Origin: Gemmatimonadaceae bacterium
GTDB lineage: Bacteria; Gemmatimonadota; Gemmatimonadetes; Gemmatimonadales; Gemmatimonadaceae
Length of the DNA: 64,000 nt
Assembly: GCA_020846935.1 (NCBI GenBank)
Contig: JADLCY010000014.1
Span: 1 to 64,000 of the forward strand
Direction of reading: 5' to 3'
Below are positions 46,501 through 56,758 of the stretch, in pieces. The notes under the pieces were generated by a model. It ran no database searches. It saw only the letters and a program-made list of their open reading frames with translations, and was not told where the DNA came from. The translations under genes and the position numbers were made by a program. Positions within the stretch are counted from its first letter, which is position 1, and every line of letters begins with the position of its first letter.

Positions 46501-48966
46501 ATGCTCTACTCGCACGACTGGCTTCGCGCCTTTGTTCCGCACTCGCTGAGCGCGACCGACGTCGCCCGGTTGATCGGGCGCCATGTCGCGACCATCGATG
46601 ACCTGCGCGCGCTGCGGCAGGATCTCGCCCCGATCGTGGTTGCGCGCGTGGTGGAGGCCGGCCGACATCCGAACTCGGATCATCTCTGGGTCACCAGAGT
46701 CGACGACGGGTCAGGGACGCTGCAGGGTGTGGTGTGCGGCGCACCCAACGTCGTAGCCGGAACGCTGTACCCCTTTGCCCGCGTCGGGACGGTGATGCCC
46801 ACGGGGAACAAGGGCGGGATCCTGATCGAGAAGCGCAAGATTCGCGGCGAATGGTCGTGCGGGATGTTGTGTTCTTCGCGCGAACTCGGACTGGGCGACG
46901 ACCACGATGGGATCATGCCGCTTGATCTCGACGTGCCCACGGGGACGCCGTTGCTCGAGGCCCTTGGCGACGTCGGAGACACGCAGCTCGAGGTCGACGT
47001 GCTTCCGAACCGTCCGGACCTGCTGTCGCATCGTGGCATGGCGCGCGAACTCGCGGCGCTCACCGGTGTCGCCATGCGGGAGGCCAGCGCCGTCGTGGCC
47101 GTCGATGTCGGAAACGACGCGATCGTCGACGTGCCGGCGAGCGTCACGGGCGCGCGTGAGATAGCCACGAGCGCCGCCACCGTTCGACTGGATGACATCG
47201 AGGGCTGTCCGCGATACATGGCGATCGTGATCCGGGGGGTTGCCGTGGGGCCGTCGCCGGCCTGGCTGGTGCAGCGCCTCGAAGCGGTCGGCGCACGGTC
47301 CATCTCCAATGTCGTCGATGCCACCAACTATGGACTGCAGGCGTTCGGGCAGCCGACGCACGCATTCGATCTGTCGCGGCTCGAGCGGTCGACCATCGTG
47401 GTCCGAAAGGCGCGTCCCGGGGAGCGCCTGGTGACGCTCGACGGCGCCGATCGCGCCCTCACCCCCGAGATGACGGTGATCGCCGACGCCACGCGAGCCG
47501 TCGCGATCGCCGGCGTGATGGGTGGGAAGGACTCCGAGGTCACGGCTACGACCACCGACATCCTCCTCGAGGTGGCGTACTTCGATCCACGGAGCGTTCG
47601 GCGCACCCGGCGGGCGCTCGGCCTCAACACGGACGCCAGCTACCGCTTCGAACGGGGGGTCGACGCGCACGCCACGCGCGAGGCTCTCGTCGCCATCGCG
47701 CAACTCATCGTGGCGGTGGCCGGCGGCCGCGTGGACGGTGCGCCCATCGACGTTGGTGAGGCGCCGCACGCTCCGGCCCCGGTGTCTCTTGACATCGCTC
47801 GCGGATCGCGTTTGCTCGGGGCCGCGCTGACAGCCACCGAGGTGCGCCAGCGACTCGGCGGAATCGGGTTCGATGTGGCCGGCAACAACGACGTGCTGCA
47901 GGTCATGCCCCCCACCTGGCGCGGCGACGTGTTGCGCGACGCCGATCTCGTGGAGGAGATCGCCCGGTTGCAGGGCTTCGACACGCTGTCCGATACACTC
48001 AGGGCCTTCCGGCCCGGCACGGTCCCCGATCACCCGTTCGTGGCGCATACGCGCACCCTGCGCGACGTGCTCGTCGGTGAAGGTCTGTACGAAGTGCGCC
48101 CCTTGCCATTCGTCGCTGCAGACGATGCCGCGCACGTGCGCGTGGCGAATCCGCTGGCCGAGAACGAGCCGCACCTCCGACGCACGATCGTGGCAACGCT
48201 CGCCGCGCGTGCCGAGCACAACCTCGCCCGCATGGAGGGGAACGTTCGCCTGTTCGAGGTGGGATCCGTCTTCGCGCCGCGCGCTGGCGGCGGCCTGCCG
48301 GTGGAGTCGCTCCACGCGGGTGCGCTGATCATGGGTGCGAGCCGCCCGCCGCATTTCACCGAGCCACGGCCGCCCGCATACGACGCCTGGGATGCGCGCG
48401 CGCTGGGCGAGCGTATGGCGCACGCCGTGTTTGGTGACGTGCGTGCCGTTCCCGGCGAGGGCGAGGTACTCTGGACCCTCTTGTCCGGCGACAGCGAAGT
48501 CGGCCGGGTGCTGCGACTGGGCATGGACCGTCCGGTCTGGGCCGCCGAGGCGTTTGGCGTCGAACTCTGGATCGGCGTGCTGGGCAACGCCGACGTCGCG
48601 CCGCCGAACGCGCACGCCGCGTCCGACGCGGCTACTGCGGTCGCTGCCCGGGCGCCGCACCGTTTCACGGCGCTGCCCACGTATCCGGCCGCCGAGTTCG
48701 ACCTCGCGCTCGTCCTGCCGCCAGCGGTGACCGCCGAGGACGTGGGTCGAGTGATCCAGCGCGCGTCGGGCGCCCTGCTCGAGCGTCTCGCGGTGTTCGA
48801 CGAATACCGCGGTGCCGGGTTGCCGGAGGGGCACCGCAGCGTTGCCTGGCGATTGACCTTCCGCGACGCGACTCGCACACTACGCGACAAGGAAGTCGAA
48901 GGGCGCCGCGCGAAGATCCTGCAAACGCTGGAGAAGGAACTTGGAATCCGACCCCGCAGTGGCTGA
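46501..48966 (+). CDS. pheT: Phenylalanine--tRNA ligase beta subunit
   Basis: Beta subunit of 821 residues. The N-terminal tRNA-binding (EMAP) domain has VVEAGRHPNSDHLWVTRVDDG and VVCGAPNV. The B3/B4 editing domain, B5 domain and core follow, with DVLPNRPDLLSHRGMARELAAL, LNTDASYRFERGVD and DVLRDADLVEEIARLQGFDTL. The C-terminal FDX-ACB domain has YPAAEFDLALVLPPAVTAEDV and WRLTFRDATRTLRDKEVE. Size and order are normal. The 3' end overlaps a small coiled-coil gene. Confidence 0.97.
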   Translation: MLYSHDWLRAFVPHSLSATDVARLIGRHVATIDDLRALRQDLAPIVVARVVEAGRHPNSDHLWVTRVDDGSGTLQGVVCGAPNVVAGTLYPFARVGTVMPTGNKGGILIEKRKIRGEWSCGMLCSSRELGLGDDHDGIMPLDLDVPTGTPLLEALGDVGDTQLEVDVLPNRPDLLSHRGMARELAALTGVAMREASAVVAVDVGNDAIVDVPASVTGAREIATSAATVRLDDIEGCPRYMAIVIRGVAVGPSPAWLVQRLEAVGARSISNVVDATNYGLQAFGQPTHAFDLSRLERSTIVVRKARPGERLVTLDGADRALTPEMTVIADATRAVAIAGVMGGKDSEVTATTTDILLEVAYFDPRSVRRTRRALGLNTDASYRFERGVDAHATREALVAIAQLIVAVAGGRVDGAPIDVGEAPHAPAPVSLDIARGSRLLGAALTATEVRQRLGGIGFDVAGNNDVLQVMPPTWRGDVLRDADLVEEIARLQGFDTLSDTLRAFRPGTVPDHPFVAHTRTLRDVLVGEGLYEVRPLPFVAADDAAHVRVANPLAENEPHLRRTIVATLAARAEHNLARMEGNVRLFEVGSVFAPRAGGGLPVESLHAGALIMGASRPPHFTEPRPPAYDAWDARALGERMAHAVFGDVRAVPGEGEVLWTLLSGDSEVGRVLRLGMDRPVWAAEAFGVELWIGVLGNADVAPPNAHAASDAATAVAARAPHRFTALPTYPAAEFDLALVLPPAVTAEDVGRVIQRASGALLERLAVFDEYRGAGLPEGHRSVAWRLTFRDATRTLRDKEVEGRRAKILQTLEKELGIRPRSG

Positions 48967-49258
48967 GTCGACGGCCTTCAAACAGCTCGAGCAACTGGTG
49001 CGCAACCTTGGCGATGAGCTGGCGACGTTTCGCCGGAGAGCCCAGGTCGCCGAGGCGCGCGTTCGCTCGCTGGAAGCTGCGGTGGCGCAGGGTGGAGACG
49101 AGCTGAGCCTGGAGCGTGCGCGTGCGCTGGAAGTCGAGAATGCCGACCTCAAGCTGCGACTCTCCCATGCGGCTCAGCGCACTCGGCAGCTCGCCGCGCG
49201 GGTGAAGTTCATTCGCCAGCAGCAGGGACGCGGTCCGGCAACCAACGGCGGAGCGTGA
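48941..49258 (+). CDS. Small coiled-coil protein upstream of zapA
   Basis: A 105-residue, highly charged, mostly helical protein with a coiled coil spanning about residues 10-95 and a short flexible end (GRGPATNGG). It starts at a TTG at 48941 inside the end of pheT and ends one base before the zapA ATG. I do not recognise a named family. Its position and shape are like ZapB or related divisome factors, but this is inference from context. Confidence 0.65.
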   Translation: MESDPAVAESTAFKQLEQLVRNLGDELATFRRRAQVAEARVRSLEAAVAQGGDELSLERARALEVENADLKLRLSHAAQRTRQLAARVKFIRQQQGRGPATNGGA

Positions 49259-49259
49259 G

Positions 49260-49598
49260 ATGAGCGAAAAGCGCCACGCGGTCAAAGTCTCGATCCTGAG
49301 CGACGAGTTCACCATCCGGAGCGACGAGACGCCGGAACACACGCGGGCGGTGGCCGCATACGTGGACAGCGCCATCCGACAGGTGCTGGAGGCGAGCCCC
49401 GTCATCGAGGTCCAGAAAGCCGCGATCCTGGCCGCGCTCCAGATCACCGACACGCTCTTCAAGGTCCGCAGCCGTCACGAGCACGTCGAGCATCAGTTGG
49501 AGTCCCTGTCCGCCGAAGTTCGCCGGTGGCTACCCCCGGCCAAGCGCGGTGACACGGGGGAGCAGTTTGCCGTGACCGAGGAGCGCGTCCCGGGCTGA
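49260..49598 (+). CDS. zapA: Cell division protein ZapA
   Basis: A 112-residue ZapA that bundles FtsZ filaments. The N-terminal domain has HAVKVSILSDEFTIRSDETPEHTRAVAAYVD, and a helical coil with VQKAAILAALQITDTLFKVR follows. The ATG at 49260 comes one base after the upstream stop, so the two genes are probably coupled. A structured non-coding spacer follows. Confidence 0.92.
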   Translation: MSEKRHAVKVSILSDEFTIRSDETPEHTRAVAAYVDSAIRQVLEASPVIEVQKAAILAALQITDTLFKVRSRHEHVEHQLESLSAEVRRWLPPAKRGDTGEQFAVTEERVPG

Positions 49599-49952
49599 AT
49601 CGCGGCGTCCTTTCGGGAGCGCCCGCCACGAGCTGGCGCCGCGTCACGCCATTCTCCGCCGGTGCCGGGACCCCGAGTCACCTGCTACGCGTCCAACGTC
49701 GGACACCGCTGTCGATCTGGTGGTGGTGCCGCCGGCGTGTAGAGGGCCGCTTGCCGGGCTCGCCCGCAGCGCCTAACTTGTCGCGTGGCCCTCCGGGTCG
49801 CAGGTTGTAGCTCCTGCACGACTTAGCGCCTTCCACCTCGCGCCCTTCGTCGGCGCCAGTCGATGGCCCTGGGTGGTCCGGGATCTGCTCCCGACGCTCC
49901 GGCACAGGGTTCCCCTGACCCCGCGGGACTCCCGCGCTGGAGCGATAGATCA
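49599..49952 (+). ncRNA. Structured spacer between zapA and rny, candidate small RNA
   Basis: A 354-base stretch without a convincing gene. GAGGGCC at about 49742-49748 is perfectly complementary to GGCCCTC near 49788-49794, and GTCGCAGG with CCTGCACGAC forms a second hairpin around 49797-49825. In many bacteria the 6S RNA gene follows zapA, so a 6S RNA here is possible, but I cannot confirm its long-rod structure. A GCCTAAC sequence is at 49771. Confidence 0.35.
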
Positions 49953-51539
49953 ATGAACCAGTCGACACTCGTCGCTGCGCTTGGCGTGCTCGTCATCCTC
50001 GCCTCCGCAGCGTTTTTCTTTGTAGGCCGATCGCAGGGCCGAGCTGCCACACTCGATGAACAGAAGCGGGCCGGTGCCACGGCGGCGGAAACGGCCAGGC
50101 GCATCGTGGGGGACGCCGAGCGCGAGTCGGAATCGATCCGCAAGAACGCGGTCCTCTCGGGCAAGGAAGAGCTGATCAAGGCGCGCGAGTCCTGGGAGAC
50201 CGAGGCGCGGCATCGGCGTGAGGAGGTGGAGCGGGAAGAGCGGCGCGTGCAGGATCGCGAGACACAACTCGACAAGAAGTTCGATCTCCTCGACCAGCGG
50301 GAACGCGACCTCGGCCGTCGCTTGAGTGACCTGGGTCGCAAGGAGAAGTCGGTTGGTGACCGAGAGGGCGAGCTGGACCGGCTCATCGCCGACGAGCGCC
50401 GCCGACTCGAGTCCATGGCGGGCATGTCCGCGAGCGAGGCCAAGGCCGAGCTGATCAACCGGCTGGAGAGGGAGGCCGAAGCCGATGCCGCCAACCGGCT
50501 GCGCGAGATTCGTGAGGTGGCCAAGCGCAACGCCGAGCGCGAGGCCAAGAAGATCGTCGCCCTGGCGGTCCAGCGCATTGCGTCGGAACACACGTCCGAA
50601 ATCTCGGTGTCATCCGTCGCCCTCCCGAACGACGAAATGAAGGGGCGCATCATCGGTCGCGAGGGGCGAAACATCCGGGCCTTCGAGCTCGCGACCGGGG
50701 TCGACGTGGTCATCGACGACACGCCGGACACGGTGGTCGTCTCCTGCTTCGATCCCATCCGTCGCGAGGTGGCACGGCTCGCGCTCGAGAAGCTCGTGAC
50801 CGACGGCCGCATCCACCCTGGCCGGATCGAGGAGGTCGTGGCGAAGTCCCGGCGTGAGGTCGAGACGCAGATCGTGGAGCTTGGTGAACAGGCCGCCTAC
50901 GAAACCGGGATTCATGGGCTGCACCCCGAGATCATCAAGCTCATCGGCCGCATGAAATGGCGCACGAGCTACGGGCAGAACATCCTCGATCACTCCAAGG
51001 AGGTTGCGCACCTGGCGGGGATCATGGCGTCGGAACTCGGTCTCGATGTGACGATGGCCAAGCGCGGCGCGCTCCTGCACGACATCGGCAAAGTGCTCAC
51101 GCACGAGCACGAGGGCACGCACGTGCAGCTGGGCGTGGAAGTGGCGACCAAGTACGGGGAACACCCGCTGGTGATCAACGCGATCGCGGCGCATCATGAC
51201 GACGTGCCGCACGAGAGCGAGGTGTCGGTGTTGGTGCAGGCGGCCGACGCCATCTCGGGCTCACGGCCCGGCGCGCGGCGCGAGGCGTTCGAGACGTACG
51301 TGAAGCGCCTCGAAGGACTCGAAAAGATCGCCGGCTCGTACCGTGGGGTGGAAAAGGTCTTCGCCATTCAGGCGGGCCGCGAAGTCCGCGTCCTCGTCAC
51401 GCCGGATAACGTGGACGACAATCGCATGGCCGCGATGGCCGACGAGATCGCGCGGCGCATCGAGGCCGAGTTGCAGTATCCTGGGCAGATCAAGGTCGTA
51501 CTCATTCGCGAGACGAGGGCAGTCGATGTCGCACGTTGA
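49953..51539 (+). CDS. rny: Ribonuclease Y
   Basis: Membrane-anchored endoribonuclease of 528 residues that starts mRNA decay. An N-terminal membrane helix ([20 protein letters not shown]) leads into a long charged coiled coil up to about residue 200. The KH domain has [15 protein letters not shown], and the HD domain has [14 protein letters not shown] and GALLHDIGK followed by the [11 protein letters not shown] segment. ATG 49953 puts the membrane helix at the start; upstream frame is spacer. The stop overlaps folD by 14 bases. Confidence 0.97.
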   Translation: MNQSTLVAALGVLVILASAAFFFVGRSQGRAATLDEQKRAGATAAETARRIVGDAERESESIRKNAVLSGKEELIKARESWETEARHRREEVEREERRVQDRETQLDKKFDLLDQRERDLGRRLSDLGRKEKSVGDREGELDRLIADERRRLESMAGMSASEAKAELINRLEREAEADAANRLREIREVAKRNAEREAKKIVALAVQRIASEHTSEISVSSVALPNDEMKGRIIGREGRNIRAFELATGVDVVIDDTPDTVVVSCFDPIRREVARLALEKLVTDGRIHPGRIEEVVAKSRREVETQIVELGEQAAYETGIHGLHPEIIKLIGRMKWRTSYGQNILDHSKEVAHLAGIMASELGLDVTMAKRGALLHDIGKVLTHEHEGTHVQLGVEVATKYGEHPLVINAIAAHHDDVPHESEVSVLVQAADAISGSRPGARREAFETYVKRLEGLEKIAGSYRGVEKVFAIQAGREVRVLVTPDNVDDNRMAAMADEIARRIEAELQYPGQIKVVLIRETRAVDVAR

Positions 51540-52437
51540 GGCAGCAGAGGGCGCCGGAGCGCGCCTGATCGATGGCACCGCGGTGGCGCGTGCCGTGCAC
51601 GAGGACGTCAAGGCCGAGGTCACCGCCCTCGCCGAGCGAGGTATCGTCCCCGGCCTGACGGTGGTCCTGGTGGGTGAGGATCCGGCGAGCACCGTGTACG
51701 TGCGCTCCAAGGAAAAGAAGAGTCGCGAACTCGGCATGAAGGGCGAAACGATCCGCTTGCCAGCGTCCACGCCGCAGGCGGAACTGGAGGCGCTGATCGA
51801 TCGGCTGAACGCCGATCCGACGGTGCACGGGATCCTGGTGCAGAGTCCGCTCCCCCGGCACATGGACGAAAACACCATCGTGCGTCGTATCTCGCCGGTG
51901 AAGGACGTGGATGGCTTTCATCCCGTGAACGTCGGCAAGCTGCTCATCGGCGAGAAGGACGGATTCGCGCCGTGTACGCCGGCCGGAGTGCAGGAACTGC
52001 TGATCCGCTACGGTGTCGACACGAGCGGCATGGACGCCGTGGTGATTGGTCGCAGCAACATCGTAGGTAAGCCCATGGCTGCACTCCTCGTCCAGGCAGG
52101 CAAGGGGGCCAACTGCACGGTCACCATCTGTCACAGCCGAACGCGGGATCTGGCGGCGCATACGCGTCGCGCCGATCTCGTGGTCGCCGCCATCGGCAAG
52201 CCGGAGGCGATCACCGGTAACATGATCAAGCCCGGGGCGGTGGTGGTGGACGTGGGGATCAATCGTGTGCCTGACGCGATGCTGCCCAAGGGTTATCGCA
52301 TCGTTGGCGACGTGCATTTCGAGAGCGCTCGGCAGGTCGCCGGCATGATCACGCCGGTGCCGGGCGGCGTCGGGCCGATGACCATCGCGATGCTGCTCAA
52401 GAACACGGTGAGGGCGGCGCGTCAGGCGGGGAAGTGA
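51526..52437 (+). CDS. folD: Bifunctional methylenetetrahydrofolate dehydrogenase/cyclohydrolase FolD
   Basis: FolD of 303 residues interconverts one-carbon folates. Marks include [62 protein letters not shown], the cofactor-binding [14 protein letters not shown] and the C-terminal [23 protein letters not shown] 51526 lies inside the end of rny. xseA starts within the folD stop, so a single operon from rny onward is plausible. Confidence 0.97.
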   Translation: MSHVEAAEGAGARLIDGTAVARAVHEDVKAEVTALAERGIVPGLTVVLVGEDPASTVYVRSKEKKSRELGMKGETIRLPASTPQAELEALIDRLNADPTVHGILVQSPLPRHMDENTIVRRISPVKDVDGFHPVNVGKLLIGEKDGFAPCTPAGVQELLIRYGVDTSGMDAVVIGRSNIVGKPMAALLVQAGKGANCTVTICHSRTRDLAAHTRRADLVVAAIGKPEAITGNMIKPGAVVVDVGINRVPDAMLPKGYRIVGDVHFESARQVAGMITPVPGGVGPMTIAMLLKNTVRAARQAGK

Positions 52438-53738
52438 AGCGAGGGCAAGGGCCGCGTCCCGCGCCCCTTCGCGGCCCCGAGCCCGACTTGTTTCCGGGGG
52501 CGCCGGCGCCGGCGCCGGTCGCGGTGCCGCGTCGCCGGGCCGTGGCCAGCTCGGCGCCGGGTGAGTCCCCGGAGGCGGCCTTCAGCGTCGATGATCTCGC
52601 GCAGCTCATTCGCACGATGGTGCAAGGGAGCTTTCCGGCGATGTGGGTCGCCGGTGAAGTCACCCAGTTCACGCGCCATCGCAACGGCCACTGGTATTTC
52701 ACGCTCAAGGGCGAGCAGTCGTCGTTGCGGTGCGTGATGTGGCAGTCCGCCACCTGGCGGGTGCCCACCGCGCCTGACGAGGGCATGAAGGTCGTCGTCC
52801 TCGGCGCGCTCGACGTGTTCACCGGCCGGACGGAGTTGCAGTTCTCGGTCCGCGCGCTGCAGGCGCACGGGGACGGGCTCTGGCGGAAGGCTTTTGAGGA
52901 GACGCGCGCGCGCCTGGAGCGAGACGGGCTGCTGGACGAAGCGCGCAAACGGCCGCTCCCGTTCTTTCCGCGACGGCTCGCGGTGATCACGAGCGCCGAC
53001 GGCGCGGCGTTTCACGACATCGTGTCCGTGGCGCGGCAGCGCAATCCGCTTGTAGAGATCGTCCTGATTCCTGCGCTCGTGCAGGGTGAGGAAGCCGCGA
53101 AGTCACTGCGCACGGCGCTCGATCGCCTCTACCGATGGGAAGGTGCGGACGTGGCGATCATCGGTCGCGGTGGCGGGTCGCGCGAGGACCTGTGGTGCTT
53201 CAACGATGAGCGACTGGCGCGCAAGCTGAGCGAGTCGCCGCTGCCCATCATCTCCGCGGTGGGTCACGAGGTGGACGTCTCGATCTGCGATCTGGTGGCC
53301 GATTTTCGCGCGCCGACCCCTTCGGCGGCCGCTGAGCGCGCGGTGCCGATCCTCGACGACCTCGCACGCGTGGTGCGCCGACTTGGCCGCCGGCTCGGGG
53401 AGGCGTCGCAGGCACGCGTGCGCGACAAGCGCCGCGGACTGGAGCAGGCCTCGCGCCGCGCGACGCTCGCGGCCGGCTCCCTCGTCGAGCGACGGCGGCT
53501 CCAGCTCAACGCCATTGCCGGCAAGCTGCACGTCCTGAGCCCCCTGGCCACGCTGGGTCGCGGCTACGCGATGGTGACGGACCGCGAGGGACACGTGGTG
53601 AGCAGCATTCGCCAGGCGACGGCGGGGGCCGCGATCACCGTGCGATTGCCGGATGGTCGTCTGGAGGCCGACGTACGAGCGGTGCATGAAGCGCAGGAGC
53701 GAACGACGTCCGACGGAGGATCCGATGGCGGCATTTGA
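52434..53738 (+). CDS. xseA: Exodeoxyribonuclease VII large subunit
   Basis: XseA of 434 residues. A disordered start rich in Pro and Ala precedes the OB fold ([28 protein letters not shown]). The catalytic core has [24 protein letters not shown] and the signature [23 protein letters not shown] with [30 protein letters not shown] coiled-coil and [10 protein letters not shown] near the end fit the family. GTG 52434 overlaps the folD stop. xseB overlaps its 3' end by 14 bases. Confidence 0.95.
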   Translation: MKRGQGPRPAPLRGPEPDLFPGAPAPAPVAVPRRRAVASSAPGESPEAAFSVDDLAQLIRTMVQGSFPAMWVAGEVTQFTRHRNGHWYFTLKGEQSSLRCVMWQSATWRVPTAPDEGMKVVVLGALDVFTGRTELQFSVRALQAHGDGLWRKAFEETRARLERDGLLDEARKRPLPFFPRRLAVITSADGAAFHDIVSVARQRNPLVEIVLIPALVQGEEAAKSLRTALDRLYRWEGADVAIIGRGGGSREDLWCFNDERLARKLSESPLPIISAVGHEVDVSICDLVADFRAPTPSAAAERAVPILDDLARVVRRLGRRLGEASQARVRDKRRGLEQASRRATLAAGSLVERRRLQLNAIAGKLHVLSPLATLGRGYAMVTDREGHVVSSIRQATAGAAITVRLPDGRLEADVRAVHEAQERTTSDGGSDGGI

Positions 53739-53940
53739 GCAGGCGCTGCAGCAGCTGGAATCGATCGTGGAGGAGCTGGAACGTCCGTCGATTCCCCTCG
53801 ATCGTGCCCTCGTGCTGTTCGAGCAGGGCATCGAACATCTCCGCGTGGCGACGGAGGATCTCGGTCGCGCGGAGCAGAGCGTGAAGGTGCTCGTGGCCAG
53901 GGCCGGGGGCGTGCTGACCGTTCAGGAGTTTGATGCCTGA
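53725..53940 (+). CDS. xseB: Exodeoxyribonuclease VII small subunit
   Basis: XseB of 71 residues, the small helical subunit that binds the XseA coiled coil. [37 protein letters not shown] is the family pattern. ATG 53725 has a good GGAGGA Shine-Dalgarno and lies inside the end of xseA. The stop overlaps the next gene by eight bases. Confidence 0.94.
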   Translation: MAAFEQALQQLESIVEELERPSIPLDRALVLFEQGIEHLRVATEDLGRAEQSVKVLVARAGGVLTVQEFDA

Positions 53941-54826
53941 CGAGGGGGCCGACCGCGCCGACGGGCGATTGGCCATCGACGCGGCGCTTGGGCGAATCGC
54001 GTTCGGCATGCCGCCATTTGTCCCTGGGCGCCTTGGTGAGGCCATCGGCTATGCGCTGGCCGGGGAAGGCAAGCGCATGCGCGGCCTGCTCGTGCTGGCC
54101 GCGTACCAGGCCTGCGGTGGACGAGGTGACGCGAGTCTGCTGGCCGCGGCGGTGGAGGTGGTACACGCGTATTCGCTCGTGCATGACGATCTGCCGTGCA
54201 TGGACGACGACGACGTGCGCCGGGGACGCCCCACGGTGCACCGCGCGTGGGACGTACCGGTGGCCACGGTGGCCGGCCTGGTGATGATTCCGCTGGCCGC
54301 ACGCGCCGCGTGGGACGGCGCCTCATCGTTAGGCCTTGCCCCCGCGGCGCGGGGGGCGATCGTGCGGCGACTCATGCGCGCCTCGGGTGCGGAAGGGATG
54401 GTCGGAGGGCAATTGCTGGACCTCGACGCCGAGGGCGAACAGGTGACCATCGAACGCCTGCGGCAGATTCACCGGGGCAAGACGGGGAGCCTCATCGAGG
54501 CGGCGGTCGCCATCGGTGGGCTCGGCGCCTCGGCGCCGCCAACTGTGATTGCCGCACTGGAGCGGTATGGCGCGTGTGTGGGGCTCGCGTTCCAGATCGC
54601 CGATGACGTGCTCGACGTGACGGCGACCACGGCGGAACTCGGGAAGACGGCGGGGCGCGACCTGCAGTTGCGGAAAAGCACATATCCCGGCCTGCTTGGC
54701 ATCGACGCGGCGCGGGCGCGGGCCGAGGGACTCGCGGACGAGGCGGTTGCCGCCCTGGACCTCGCCGGACTGGACGCCGGCTCCCTGCGCGAACTGGCCA
54801 CCTTCGCCGTGCAGCGCCGCTCCTGA
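53933..54826 (+). CDS. ispA: Polyprenyl synthetase (farnesyl diphosphate synthase type)
   Basis: A 297-residue trans-prenyltransferase of the IspA type. The first Asp-rich motif is VHDDLPCMDDDDVRRGRPT, with the CxxxC-like insertion that suggests a short-chain synthase, and the second is FQIADDVLDVT. KTGSLIEAAV also fits. ATG 53933 overlaps xseB. The octamer at 54327 reads Leu-Gly. It lies before dxs, the first enzyme of the MEP pathway that supplies its substrates. Confidence 0.93.
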   Translation: MPDEGADRADGRLAIDAALGRIAFGMPPFVPGRLGEAIGYALAGEGKRMRGLLVLAAYQACGGRGDASLLAAAVEVVHAYSLVHDDLPCMDDDDVRRGRPTVHRAWDVPVATVAGLVMIPLAARAAWDGASSLGLAPAARGAIVRRLMRASGAEGMVGGQLLDLDAEGEQVTIERLRQIHRGKTGSLIEAAVAIGGLGASAPPTVIAALERYGACVGLAFQIADDVLDVTATTAELGKTAGRDLQLRKSTYPGLLGIDAARARAEGLADEAVAALDLAGLDAGSLRELATFAVQRRS

Positions 54827-54880
54827 CGTACGGGCGCGCCCGCTTCCCCCTGAGCCGCTGACCCACCAGCTTCCGATACC

Positions 54881-56758
54881 ATGTCACTCCTCGATCAGAT
54901 CACGTCGGCGCAGGACGTTCGCGCGCTTGCCCGCGACCAGTTGCAGCCGCTGGCCGATGAGGTGCGTGCGCGGTTGATCGACATCTGCTCGCGCACGGGA
55001 GGGCACATCGGGGCTGGCCTGGGCGTCGTGGAACTGACGGTGGCGCTGCACCACGTGTTTGACACCCCGCGCGACCAGCTCGTGTGGGACGTGGGACACC
55101 AGGGGTATCCGCACAAGGTGCTCACCGGGCGGAACGCGCAGATGGAAACGCTCCGGCAGGAGGCGGGCCTGTCCGGATTCCTCAAGCGGTCGGAGAGCCC
55201 GTACGACACGTTCGGTGCGGGCCACGCCGCGACGTCGATCTCCGCCGCGTTAGGCATCGCCGCCGGCCGCGACGTGCTCGGCGACGACTACAAGGTCGTT
55301 GCCATCATCGGCGACGGGTCGCTCACGTCGGGCCTCGCGTACGAGGGACTCAACAACGCCGGACACTCGGACCGCGACATCGTCGTCGTCCTCAACGACA
55401 ACGAAATGTCCATCGCGCCCAATGTTGGCGCGATGTCGAAGTACCTCACGCAGGTGCAGCGCAATCCCATCTACAACCGCGTCCGGAGCAAAATCGGCGA
55501 CGTGATCGGCAAGAACCGCGCGCTCGACACCCTCGTGCGGAAGTGGGAGGAGAGCGTGAAGTCCTTCCTGACGCCGGGCGTGCTGTTCGAGGAACTCGGG
55601 TTCCGGTACTTCGGACCGATCGACGGTCACGACATGCCGCAGCTGCTGGAGACATTCGCGGCCGTGCGGCAGATGGGCGGCCCCCGCCTCGTGCACGTGA
55701 TCACGCAGAAGGGACGCGGATTCCCGGCGGGCGAACACGTCGAGAAATGGCATGCATTGCCGCCTGGCCATGACCCGGCGACCGGCAAGCCGCTCAAGGC
55801 ATCGGCGGCGAACCCGGCCTACACGGCGGTGTTCGGGAAGGGGCTGGCCGAGCTCATGGACGAGGACCCTCGCGTGGTGACCATCACCGCCGCCATGCCC
55901 AGCGGGACCGGGACGAATGTCGTGGCGCGCACGCATCCCGCGCGGTTCTTCGACGTGGGTATCGCCGAGGGGCACGCGGTGACCTTCGCGGCCGGACTCG
56001 CGACGCGGGGCCTCCGGCCGGTGGCGGCGATCTACTCCACGTTCCTCCAGCGTGCCTACGACAACATCATCCACGACATTGCCATCCAGCACCTGCCGGT
56101 GACGTTCTGCATGGACCGCGCAGGGCTCGTGGGGGAAGACGGCGAGACCCATATGGGCCTCTACGACATCGCGTACATGCTCGCGATCCCGGGGATGGTG
56201 GTTACCGCACCCCGCGACGGCACCGAGATGCTCGCGTTGCTCCGCATGGCGACGCAGCATGACGGACCGGTGTGCCTGCGCTACCCGCGCGATGCATCAC
56301 CGGACCTGGTCGAACCGATGCGCGGCATTCCGGCGACGCCATTCGGTACCTGGCACGTGGAGCGCAAAGGCAGCGAGGTGGCGATCATCGCCGTGGGCAC
56401 GATGGTACTGCCTTCGCTCGCGGCCGCGGACACGCTGGCGCGGGAAGGACTGCCGGTGACGGTCGTGAATGCCAGGTTCCTCAAGCCGTACGACGAGGTG
56501 ACGCTGAACGCCGTGCTGGCGAGTCACCACACGTTGCTGGTCGTTGAAGAAGGGACGGTGGTGAACGGGTTCGGCGCCATGCTGGCCGGTGTGGTGCAGC
56601 GGCTCGACGGCTCCGTGCGCGTCGTGCCGCACGGCGTGCCGGACCGCATCATCTACGCCGCGCCGCGCGCGCGGCAGCTCGCCGCGTGCGGCCTCGATGC
56701 CGCGGGGATCGCCGAGCGGGTGCGCGCCCTCCATGGAACGGAGGCGGTCGCCGGCTGA
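54881..56758 (+). CDS. dxs: 1-deoxy-D-xylulose-5-phosphate synthase
   Basis: Thiamine-diphosphate enzyme of 625 residues that begins the MEP isoprenoid pathway. Marks: HIGAGLGVVELTVALHHVFD, VWDVGHQGYPHKVLTGR, AGHAATSISAALGIA, the ThDP-binding GDGSLTSGLAYEGLNNAG, DVGIAEGHAVTFAAGLA and MDRAGLVGEDGETHMGLYD. The C-terminal transketolase-like domain is complete. ATG 54881 follows ispA by 54 bases. The final base overlaps the nadK ATG. The octamer at 55248 falls in the conserved AALGIA segment. Confidence 0.98.
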   Translation: MSLLDQITSAQDVRALARDQLQPLADEVRARLIDICSRTGGHIGAGLGVVELTVALHHVFDTPRDQLVWDVGHQGYPHKVLTGRNAQMETLRQEAGLSGFLKRSESPYDTFGAGHAATSISAALGIAAGRDVLGDDYKVVAIIGDGSLTSGLAYEGLNNAGHSDRDIVVVLNDNEMSIAPNVGAMSKYLTQVQRNPIYNRVRSKIGDVIGKNRALDTLVRKWEESVKSFLTPGVLFEELGFRYFGPIDGHDMPQLLETFAAVRQMGGPRLVHVITQKGRGFPAGEHVEKWHALPPGHDPATGKPLKASAANPAYTAVFGKGLAELMDEDPRVVTITAAMPSGTGTNVVARTHPARFFDVGIAEGHAVTFAAGLATRGLRPVAAIYSTFLQRAYDNIIHDIAIQHLPVTFCMDRAGLVGEDGETHMGLYDIAYMLAIPGMVVTAPRDGTEMLALLRMATQHDGPVCLRYPRDASPDLVEPMRGIPATPFGTWHVERKGSEVAIIAVGTMVLPSLAAADTLAREGLPVTVVNARFLKPYDEVTLNAVLASHHTLLVVEEGTVVNGFGAMLAGVVQRLDGSVRVVPHGVPDRIIYAAPRARQLAACGLDAAGIAERVRALHGTEAVAG

